Assembly: GCA_027484495.1 (NCBI GenBank)
Contig: JAIXSW010000277.1
Location: 1 to 12,732 of the forward strand
Source: Gammaproteobacteria bacterium
Lineage (GTDB): Bacteria; Pseudomonadota; Gammaproteobacteria; Enterobacterales; Alteromonadaceae
DNA: 12,732 bases
Reading direction: 5' to 3'
Shown here: positions 6,154 through 12,250 of the stretch, one piece after another
Layout of the letters: every line of letters starts with the position of its first letter
Position numbering within the stretch: position 1 is the first letter of the stretch
Translations under genes and position numbers: made by a program
Notes under the pieces: model-generated
The model's input: only the letters and a program-made list of their open reading frames with translations
The model's database searches: none
What the model was told of the DNA's origin: nothing

Positions 6154-7041
6154 ATGCTAGCGGAATTTTTACAAAACAACAGTCAGTTGCTGTCACTGCT
6201 GCTGATCACTTTACTGGCGATTTCCGCGATCCTGTATCCGGCCTGGCGCCGCAAACATAGGCGGCATTTACTGCGACAGCAGCCTTTTCCGAAGGCATGG
6301 CGTAAATTGTTGCAACAACGCTGGCCGTTATATCGGGCCTTGCCAGCCGATTTGCAGCAGGAACTGCGCCGGCAAATCCAGCGTTTTATCGCCGAAGTCG
6401 AGTTTGTCGGTTGCGATGGCCTGACTGTGACCGAGCCGATGCGGGTGTTGATTGCGGCTCAGGCCTGCCTGCTGACGTTAAAACTACCAGTCAATGATTA
6501 TCCGGGCCTGCGTCAGGTGCTGGTCTACCCGGACGCATTTGCTGTCAAGCAGGATAGGCCCGATGTTGCCGGCGTCGTGCACAACAATATGCAGTGGCGC
6601 GAAGGCGAATCCTGGCAACAAGGCCAGGTGATTTTATCCTGGCGTCATACGCTGGCCGGTGCCTCTATCGCTGATGATGGCCGCAATCTGGTCGTACATG
6701 AGTTTGCCCATCAGTTGGACCAGCAAACCGGCAGTGTGAACGGCTTCCCGCCGTTACCAACAGCGCAGCTGCAACAAGACTGGAGTACACAGATGCAAGC
6801 CGCGTATACCCGCTTGCAACAGGACCTGCAGCAAGGGATCGCGCCGTGGATTGACCCATATGCAGCCACTAATCCAGCCGAGTTTTTTGCCGTGATCAGT
6901 GAGCTGTTTTTTGAAATGCCGGCCTATCTGGCCGCATGCCAGCCCGGTTTGTACCAGCTGATGCAGCAATTTTTTCAACTCGACCCACAAAGCTGGCCGC
7001 TGCAACAAGCTGAACTGCCGGCCAGAGCGGCACATCGCTAA
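6154..7041 (+). CDS. mtfA: MtfA-like zinc-dependent peptidase
   Basis: This 295-residue protein belongs to the MtfA/YeeI family. In E. coli, MtfA is a metallopeptidase that binds and inactivates the glucose repressor Mlc and so influences ptsG expression. The zinc motif HEFAHQLD (182-189) gives H182, H186 and catalytic E183. E243 in NPAEFFAVISE (240-250) is the expected third zinc ligand. A hydrophobic segment at residues 12-29 followed by RRKHRR predicts an N-terminal membrane anchor, and the protein is slightly longer than E. coli MtfA (about 265 residues). The ATG at 6154 is the first possible in-frame start (TAA at 6145-6147), although no good ribosome site precedes it. It is divergent from upp. 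Whether it acts on an Mlc homologue in this organism is inference. Confidence 0.88.
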   Translation: MLAEFLQNNSQLLSLLLITLLAISAILYPAWRRKHRRHLLRQQPFPKAWRKLLQQRWPLYRALPADLQQELRRQIQRFIAEVEFVGCDGLTVTEPMRVLIAAQACLLTLKLPVNDYPGLRQVLVYPDAFAVKQDRPDVAGVVHNNMQWREGESWQQGQVILSWRHTLAGASIADDGRNLVVHEFAHQLDQQTGSVNGFPPLPTAQLQQDWSTQMQAAYTRLQQDLQQGIAPWIDPYAATNPAEFFAVISELFFEMPAYLAACQPGLYQLMQQFFQLDPQSWPLQQAELPARAAHR

Positions 7042-7070
7042 AACTACTGACAACACGCAGCAACCCAGTT

Positions 7071-7092
7071 ATTCAGAATCAATTCAGATGAA
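7071..7092 (+). promoter_or_regulatory. 11-base tandem direct repeat (ATTCAGA)
   Basis: ATTCAGA occurs at 7071-7077 and again at 7082-7088, exactly 11 bases apart. This one-turn head-to-tail spacing is typical of binding sites for OmpR/PhoB-family response regulators. It lies about 55-70 bases before the His-rich gene, where an activator site could be. The regulator is not identified. Confidence 0.35.
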
Positions 7093-7104
7093 CCCGCCAT
7101 ATTG

Positions 7105-7130
7105 GTGATATCAGCAACTGCTGATGTCAC
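7105..7130. promoter_or_regulatory. Imperfect palindrome just upstream of the His-rich gene
   Basis: The arms GTGATATCAGCA (7105-7116) and TGCTGATGTCAC (7119-7130) are reverse complements except for one pair, with an AC centre. The innermost 7 bases of each arm are perfect. The palindrome ends 3 bases before the GGAGG ribosome site (7134-7138). It may be a repressor operator or, in RNA, a hairpin (the single mismatch forms a G-U pair) able to influence ribosome access. Confidence 0.55.
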
Positions 7131-7142
7131 TGTGGAGGCGTT

Positions 7143-7490
7143 ATGTTCAAATCAACAGGTGTGCTGGTAGCTCTGGTCAGCGCGATTGGCCTGATGACTC
7201 CTGCCCATGCAACGAATGTTGAAGTTAATTTGTATGGTCAGGTGCTGCCAGGAGTACAGGGTCATGTCAGGGTCGCAGATCCTTATCCGCACTATGATCG
7301 CATTGTAGTGATCGAAGCGCCTTATGCGCATCAGCGCGATTGGGGCCGGTACTGCCACCATTATGGCGCCTGTCACCAGTCTGTTCGATTTGTCGAAGTG
7401 CGGGAATACCAGCAACAACGGCACTGGCACAAACCCAAACGCCATAAAAGACGCCATGGCCATGCCCATCACCATGACTGTGATCATTAA
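7143..7490 (+). CDS. Small secreted His-rich protein, unknown function
   Basis: This 115-residue protein has a clean signal peptide (MFKSTGVLVALVSAIGLMTPAHA, 1-23; cleavage likely after A23). A short conserved-looking core follows: VEVNLYGQVLPG (26-37) and DWGRYCHHYGACHQSVRFVEV (66-86), containing C71 and C77. The C-terminal tail (94-115) is made of His, Lys and Arg with nine His and a Cys (C113). Binding of a transition metal such as Ni, Cu, Zn or Co in the periplasm is plausible, but this is inferred from composition. GGAGG (7134-7138) lies 4 bases before the ATG. An operator-like palindrome and a tandem repeat precede it. slyD, whose product also ends in a His-rich tail, starts 75 bases downstream. 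I do not recognise a named family. Confidence 0.8.
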   Translation: MFKSTGVLVALVSAIGLMTPAHATNVEVNLYGQVLPGVQGHVRVADPYPHYDRIVVIEAPYAHQRDWGRYCHHYGACHQSVRFVEVREYQQQRHWHKPKRHKRRHGHAHHHDCDH

Positions 7491-7503
7491 GCGGGTTTCG
7501 CCG

Positions 7504-7533
7504 GGCGGCGAACTTGGTATAATCGCCGCCTTT
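7504..7533 (+). terminator. GC-rich hairpin with short T tail, overlapping the slyD -10 element
   Basis: GGCGGCGA (7504-7511) and TCGCCGCC (7523-7530) form a perfect 8-pair stem with an 11-base loop, followed by TTTCATT. This could end transcription of the His-rich gene. The T tail is short and the loop carries the promoter of slyD, so the role as a terminator is uncertain. An alternative hairpin, TTCGCC-GGGC-GGCGAA (7497-7512), uses the same left arm. Confidence 0.4.
7518..7523 (+). promoter_or_regulatory. -10 element (TATAAT) of slyD
   Basis: This is an exact TATAAT. It would start transcription near 7530, giving a leader of about 35 bases before the slyD ATG. The -35 region at 16-18 bases spacing (around 7494-7501, GTTTCG/TTTCGC) is weak, so help from an activator is possible. 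Confidence 0.5.
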
Positions 7534-7565
7534 CATTCGCGAAACAGATAAGCAGGAAATTACCG

Positions 7566-8048
7566 ATGATCATTACCCAGGACAGCGTCGTCCAGTTGCA
7601 TTACCGTGTGTCAGAAGCTCAGGATCTGATTGAAGACTCCGCCAAAGGCGAACCGATGTTATATCTGCACGGCCACCAGAATATGTTGCCCGTGATTGAA
7701 CAGGCACTTGCCGGTAAAACTGCGGGTGACGAGGTCACGCTGGTGGTGGCTCCAAAAGATGCTTATGGTGAGCGTGACGAAAACGCGATTCAGAGCGTTC
7801 AGGTCAAACATTTAAAAGGCGCAAAAAAATGGGCGCCTGGCATGACTGCCGTGATCGAAACCGAACAGGGTCCGCGTCAGGTCAAGATTGTGAAGATGGG
7901 CATGTTTAAAGCAGACGTTGATGTGAATCATCCGCTGGCTGGCAAAACACTGACCTTCGAATTAAAAGTTGTCTCGGTCCGCGCCGCTTCCGCCGAAGAA
8001 GTCGCACACGGACATGCGCATGGCGTTGGTGGCCATCACCATCACTAA
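7566..8048 (+). CDS. slyD: FKBP-type peptidyl-prolyl isomerase SlyD
   Basis: This 160-residue cytoplasmic protein is predicted to isomerise peptidyl-prolyl bonds, act as a chaperone and bind nickel. The FKBP part is residues 1-70, with YLHGHQNMLPVIEQALAGKTAGDE (33-56) and the signature DAYGERDEN (65-73). The inserted chaperone (IF) domain is about 76-125 (WAPGMTAVIETEQGPRQVKIV), and the FKBP strand FELKVVSVR closes the fold. The tail (HGHAHGVGGHHHH, 148-160) holds seven His. It is much shorter than the His/Cys/Asp-rich tail of E. coli SlyD and has no Cys. In E. coli, SlyD helps deliver Ni to hydrogenase; no hydrogenase genes are visible here. AGGA at 7555-7558 lies a few bases before the ATG. 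It follows the secreted His-rich gene and has its own TATAAT. Confidence 0.95.
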   Translation: MIITQDSVVQLHYRVSEAQDLIEDSAKGEPMLYLHGHQNMLPVIEQALAGKTAGDEVTLVVAPKDAYGERDENAIQSVQVKHLKGAKKWAPGMTAVIETEQGPRQVKIVKMGMFKADVDVNHPLAGKTLTFELKVVSVRAASAEEVAHGHAHGVGGHHHH

Positions 8049-8110
8049 GCTTTAAAAACTGGCAAGTGGCTGATAATGCAGCCACTATGCTAGGCTTGTT
8101 AAACGCTTAG
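8045..8110. repeat. Nested inverted repeat overlapping the end of slyD
   Basis: The outer arms are CTAAGCTTTAA (8045-8055) and TTAAACGCTTAG (8099-8110), reverse complements apart from one extra C. They enclose a strong inner hairpin, AGTGGCTG (8065-8072) with CAGCCACT (8079-8086) and a loop of 6. The inner stem extends by GCA/TGC across one bulged A (8062-8090). The slyD stop codon lies in the left arm. The size and terminal symmetry recall small palindromic intergenic elements, but I see no target-site duplication and no other copy in this window. Confidence 0.5.
8062..8090 (+). terminator. Possible terminator hairpin after slyD
   Basis: The stem is 8 perfect pairs plus 3 beyond a bulge, with a 6-base loop, 14 bases after the slyD stop. 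No U run follows, so it is not a textbook intrinsic terminator. It may instead protect the 3' end of the mRNA. Confidence 0.3.
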
Positions 8111-8126
8111 CCAGCCTGTCTGCTTT

Positions 8127-9080
8127 ATGAAAATTCTGTTCTGTTTGATTGTGGCAACGCTCGTGCTGTTCGGCCTGAATTTATATCGGCTGAGCGCTGC
8201 AGATGCAGACGCGACCACGCCACCGCCCGTCGAACAAACGACACCACAGCTGCCGGCATTACAACCAGAACAGCAATTATCACTGCTCCAGCAAAGCAGC
8301 GCCCGCCAATTCCGCATGCAATGGGGCATGACTCCGGAAGCACCATTTCATATTCTGGAAGGGCCGGATCAGGGGCAAGGTTTTTGTGACTTATTAGTAC
8401 AGCGATTACAGGTTTATCTGCCGGATGTTCGCCATCAAACTCTGACCGAACCACAATCGCGCATTCGGCAGCGTATCGAGGCCAAAGAACCGCTGTGTTA
8501 CCCCTGTGCTTTGTATGTGCCGGCCTCACAAGACCGTAAAGGCCGCTTGTTCAGCAAACCAACCCATTATTACCGGCCGCACGGCATCATCACCCGACCA
8601 GATCTGGTCGAGACCATTCGCCAACGTTTTGGCGTCCCGGTTGATCTGCAAAAATTACTGGCCAGTGAGCTGCGGTTTGGTTTTCCGGCGCAGCGTGGTT
8701 ATGGCAAATTGCAACCGTTGCTGGATAGACACCGGCTCACCAGCCCCAATCATATCAGTGTCGATACAGGTAAAGACGCCACCATGCTGCATTTACAAAT
8801 GCTCGGCCAGCGTCAACTCGATGCGACACTGGATTACATCAGCAGCTTACAATACTACGACCGGCACTCGGCTGAACCATTGGTTTTTCTGCCTATCGCC
8901 GGATTTGAAGACTTGCTGGCAGGCGCTGTTAGCTGTCCGGACAGTAACTGGGGTCAGCTCGCCGTGCTCAGGGTTAACGCTATCATCAACAATATCAGAC
9001 AAGACAAGGCGTTACGGCAAAATCTGCAATTCTGGTTTGGCGACGACTTGCCGCCTTATCCACCAGAACAAACCCGCTGA
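8127..9080 (+). CDS. TIGR02285 family periplasmic solute-binding-like protein
   Basis: This 317-residue exported protein has a hydrophobic signal segment at residues 3-19, then a Pro/Gln-rich linker (about 30-58). The remainder resembles the periplasmic SBP_bac_3-like fold of TIGR02285: WGMTPEAPFHILEGPDQGQGFCDLL (66-90), PQSRIRQRI (109-117) and CYPCALYVP (124-132), with DATLDY (232-237) near the second lobe. Cysteines 87, 124, 127 and 270 could form disulfides. Family members lack an assigned ligand, and there is no ABC permease or ATPase beside it, so a role as a transport receptor is unproven. No strong ribosome site precedes the ATG, but no other start fits the signal peptide. The murein synthase gene follows 86 bases downstream on the same strand. 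Confidence 0.82.
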   Translation: MKILFCLIVATLVLFGLNLYRLSAADADATTPPPVEQTTPQLPALQPEQQLSLLQQSSARQFRMQWGMTPEAPFHILEGPDQGQGFCDLLVQRLQVYLPDVRHQTLTEPQSRIRQRIEAKEPLCYPCALYVPASQDRKGRLFSKPTHYYRPHGIITRPDLVETIRQRFGVPVDLQKLLASELRFGFPAQRGYGKLQPLLDRHRLTSPNHISVDTGKDATMLHLQMLGQRQLDATLDYISSLQYYDRHSAEPLVFLPIAGFEDLLAGAVSCPDSNWGQLAVLRVNAIINNIRQDKALRQNLQFWFGDDLPPYPPEQTR

Positions 9081-9121
9081 GGAAAGGATAAATATAAGCT
9101 GCAATCGAACGCGCTTCAGGC

Positions 9122-9127
9122 TAAAAT
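9122..9127 (+). promoter_or_regulatory. Possible -10 element for the murein synthase gene
   Basis: TAAAAT matches five of six -10 consensus bases and lies 39 bases before the TTG start. The best -35 at suitable distance (CTGCAA, 9099-9104) is weak. Read-through from the TIGR02285 gene is an alternative source of transcription. Confidence 0.25.
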
Positions 9128-9166
9128 CTGCGGCTGTTTTTTCAGCTCAGCACATGGATCCAGCCG

Positions 9167-12100
9167 TTGTCACCGCAACTTCCTTTAGAAAACATTCAGT
9201 TTGATAATTACCGGGAACAACCAGCTGTGGTGTCAACTGCCGAACCAGAAGTGACAGTACAGCGCCGCTCGTTAATTCCGGTGTTGTTGCTGTTATTACT
9301 GGCAGCCCTTGCCGTATTGGCCGCATTTGAGATGCGCACAGCCTGGTATAGTGCCAAACCAATCAGCGAATACGCTAAAACACTGACGTGGCAATTGCAG
9401 AACGGGCCAACGACTCAAGTCATATACCCAACTGCCGGCCCTTTTGATGAACGCCACGGTTACACCAAACTACCTGCACTGCTCCCCCGCCTGACCGAAC
9501 GCGGTTTTGTCGTCCGAGCCCAAACTGAATTTTCGCCGGCGATGCAGGGTTTTGCCGCCCAGGGCTTTTTCCCGCCTTATCGGGAGAAAGTTCAAAGCGG
9601 TCTGTTTCTGGCAGATTGCCGCAACGAAACTATTTTTGATTTTAATTACCCACAACGGGTTTATCGCCAGCCACAGCAGATCCCATTGTTAGTGGCGCAT
9701 AGCCTGTTGTTTATTGAGAACCGCAATCTGCTGACGATCCCGCCGAACGCTAACCCGGTGATGGACTGGCCACGCTTTGTCATGGCCGCCGTCAGCCAGG
9801 TGGGTAAAGTTCTGGCGATTGGCGGCCAGTCCGCTGGTGGTTCGACGCTTGCCACCCAAATCGAAAAATTCCGTCACTCGCCAATGGGCCTGACGCAGAA
9901 TTTTGAAGATAAAGCCATTCAGATTATTTCCGGCACAATCCGCGCTTATCAGCATGGCGCGAATACGCAGGCCGTGCGTACACGCATTGTGCAGGATTAC
10001 CTCAACACTGTGCCGCTGTCTTCCGCACCAGGTCATGGTGAAGTACATGGTGTCGGTGATGCGTTGTATGCCTGGTTTGGGACTGATTTTGAACGCGCTA
10101 ACCTGCTGTTGAGCCAACCGGAACAAGCAGAAAGCGCCGCTGAGCGGGCGCGTTATTTCCGTCAGATGCTGTCGCTGATGATTGCACAGCGCCGACCATC
10201 TTATTATCTGTTGCAAGGCCATGCCGATCTGGAAGAGCTGACTGACAGCCATATCCGCCTGCTGGCACGAGCTGGCATTATCGATGCTGCTTTACGCGAC
10301 AAAGCACTGAACGAGCGGCTGACATTTGTCCGGCTGCAACCAAATAAAGCCAAAGACGAAGCCGACAGCCGCAAAGGCATCAATGCGGCCAGATTGCGGC
10401 TGGGGAACCTGCTGAACCAGTCGATGTACGATTTAGACCGGCTCGATTTAAACGCGCACAGTACGTTGCATGGCGATGTACAGCAAAAAGTCAGCGCTTA
10501 CCTGAAGAGCCTGGCCAATCCGAATACCGCTGCGCAACACGGTCTGATTGGTGAACGCTTGCTGGCGCCCACCCGCACCGGCGATGTGCTGTACAGTTTT
10601 ACACTGTTTGAAAAGACCGCCGACGCTAACAGGGTACGGGTACAGACCGACAGTACCGATCAGCCGTTTGACTTAAATGAGCACAGTAAACTGGAACTCG
10701 GCTCCACCGCCAAACTGCGCGTGTTAGCCAGCTATCTGGAGATTATCGCCGAACTGCATCAGGCGTTTGTCGATGAACTGCCAGACAGTCTGCTGACGAT
10801 GGACATTGCCCCGAACGACCATATTACGCGTTGGGCCGCCAATTATATGGCGACCACCGCCGATCGCAGTTTACCGGCCATGTTAGAAGCGTCGCTGGAA
10901 CGCACTTACTCGGCGTCGCCGGCAGAGCGCTTCTTTACCGGCGGTGGCTTGCAGGTGTTTAACAACTTTAATAAAGACGAAGACGGCAAAGTACCTACTA
11001 TTCGCCAGTCGCTGCAGCAATCGCATAACCTGCCATTTGTCCGTTTACTGCGTGACATCGTCAGTTTTGCCAGCAGTTATCAGACGCAAGGTAGTACCTC
11101 CTTGTTACTGCGGGCCGACAACGACCCGAAAAGGGAAGAATATCTGCGGAAGTTCGTCGACAAAGAAGGCAGCGAATTCTTACGCCGCTTCTTCCGTAAA
11201 TATCAGCAAAAACCGATGGAACAACGGCTGGAAACCTTTTTTGATGGTCTGAAGCAAACACCGGATCGACTGGCCGCGGTGCATCGTTATTTGCTGCCGG
11301 ATGCCAGTTTTACCGACTTCGCCGCATTTTTGCGCACCAAGCTGCCGGATGCCGCCACGCTGACCAATAAAAAGCTGCAGGATATGTACGCACAATACGG
11401 TCCTGGTAAATTTAGTTTGCCGGATCAGGGTTATATCGCCGGTGCGCACCCGCTGGAGCTGTGGGTGCTGAATTACCTGAACACCCATCCGCAAGCTACG
11501 ATGAAAGAAGTGATAGACGCCAGCGCCGAGCAGCGCCAACAGGTTTATCGCTGGTTGTTCAAAACGCCGAACCGCAAAGCGCGTGATGCGCGGATCCGCA
11601 TCATGCTGGAAGTAGAAGCCTTTACCGACATCCATCAGCGCTGGGCCAAACTGGGTTATCCGTTTGATCACCTGGTGCCAAGTCTGGGCACTGCACTCGG
11701 CAGTTCCGGTGATCGCCCGGCCGCACTGGCAGAACTGATGGGGATTATTCAGAACGATGGCATGCGCTTACCGACCATCCGCATCGACAGTCTGCATTTT
11801 GCTGCCCATACGCCTTATGAAGTACAGCTTGGTTTTAACGCCAGCGCCGGCGAACGGGTCATGCGTCCGGAAGTGGCGCGCTCGCTGAAAAAAGCGCTGG
11901 GTCAGGTAGTGGCTGACGGCACTGCCCGACGGTTAAACGGCAGTTTTGTTAACACTGATGGCTCGCTATTTCAGGTCGGCGGCAAAACCGGCACCGGCGA
12001 CAACCGGGTCGCGACGCAAGTGATCCGCGGTAAAACAGTGGCGTCGACAGCGACCAGCCGCACTGCGACTTTTGTGTTTTATCTCGGTGACAGGTATTTC

Positions 12101-12250
12101 GGCACACTGACGGCCTTTGTGCCTGGTAAAGGTGCTGACGATTTCAGCTTCACCTCTGCCCTGCCGCTGCAGGTGCTGAAGGGCATGGCGCCGATTTTAC
12201 GGCCTTATGTGGTGAAAACCAGCCCGATGTGTCAATCGCTGTCGCGTTAA
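9167..12250 (+). CDS. Class A penicillin-binding protein-like murein synthase (GT51 + transpeptidase)
   Basis: This 1027-residue bitopic protein has a short cytoplasmic N-terminus, one transmembrane helix (about 35-54) and a large periplasmic part. The GT51 glycosyltransferase is seen in LLFIENRNLL (180-189, with E184 at the catalytic Glu position), GGSTLATQIEK (224-234) and VQDYLNTVPLSS (275-286). It would polymerise lipid II. The penicillin-binding transpeptidase has S513-T-A-K516, S619-H-N621 and K940-T-G-T943, the three active-site motifs in order. About 320 residues separate SxN from KTG, clearly more than in PBP1a/1b, so a large insert (around 630-840) is present. The usual ED pair of GT motif 1 is EN. 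The start is TTG at 9167 with GGA 8 bases upstream; the nearby ATG at 9154 is out of frame, and TAA at 9122 limits extension. It ends 4 bases into the convergent GNAT gene. Confidence 0.88.
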   Translation: MSPQLPLENIQFDNYREQPAVVSTAEPEVTVQRRSLIPVLLLLLLAALAVLAAFEMRTAWYSAKPISEYAKTLTWQLQNGPTTQVIYPTAGPFDERHGYTKLPALLPRLTERGFVVRAQTEFSPAMQGFAAQGFFPPYREKVQSGLFLADCRNETIFDFNYPQRVYRQPQQIPLLVAHSLLFIENRNLLTIPPNANPVMDWPRFVMAAVSQVGKVLAIGGQSAGGSTLATQIEKFRHSPMGLTQNFEDKAIQIISGTIRAYQHGANTQAVRTRIVQDYLNTVPLSSAPGHGEVHGVGDALYAWFGTDFERANLLLSQPEQAESAAERARYFRQMLSLMIAQRRPSYYLLQGHADLEELTDSHIRLLARAGIIDAALRDKALNERLTFVRLQPNKAKDEADSRKGINAARLRLGNLLNQSMYDLDRLDLNAHSTLHGDVQQKVSAYLKSLANPNTAAQHGLIGERLLAPTRTGDVLYSFTLFEKTADANRVRVQTDSTDQPFDLNEHSKLELGSTAKLRVLASYLEIIAELHQAFVDELPDSLLTMDIAPNDHITRWAANYMATTADRSLPAMLEASLERTYSASPAERFFTGGGLQVFNNFNKDEDGKVPTIRQSLQQSHNLPFVRLLRDIVSFASSYQTQGSTSLLLRADNDPKREEYLRKFVDKEGSEFLRRFFRKYQQKPMEQRLETFFDGLKQTPDRLAAVHRYLLPDASFTDFAAFLRTKLPDAATLTNKKLQDMYAQYGPGKFSLPDQGYIAGAHPLELWVLNYLNTHPQATMKEVIDASAEQRQQVYRWLFKTPNRKARDARIRIMLEVEAFTDIHQRWAKLGYPFDHLVPSLGTALGSSGDRPAALAELMGIIQNDGMRLPTIRIDSLHFAAHTPYEVQLGFNASAGERVMRPEVARSLKKALGQVVADGTARRLNGSFVNTDGSLFQVGGKTGTGDNRVATQVIRGKTVASTATSRTATFVFYLGDRYFGTLTAFVPGKGADDFSFTSALPLQVLKGMAPILRPYVVKTSPMCQSLSR

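Noticed and set aside
8506..9204. 232-codon plus-strand frame
   Set aside because: Most of it overlaps the TIGR02285 gene in another frame, with Cys/Ser/Arg-rich composition typical of an out-of-frame shadow.
9689..10252. 187-codon minus-strand frame inside the murein synthase gene
   Set aside because: It is opposite the conserved GT51 region, with no start signals and no domain pattern.
11180..11671. 163-codon minus-strand frame
   Set aside because: It is antisense to the transpeptidase insert and shows no independent coding features.
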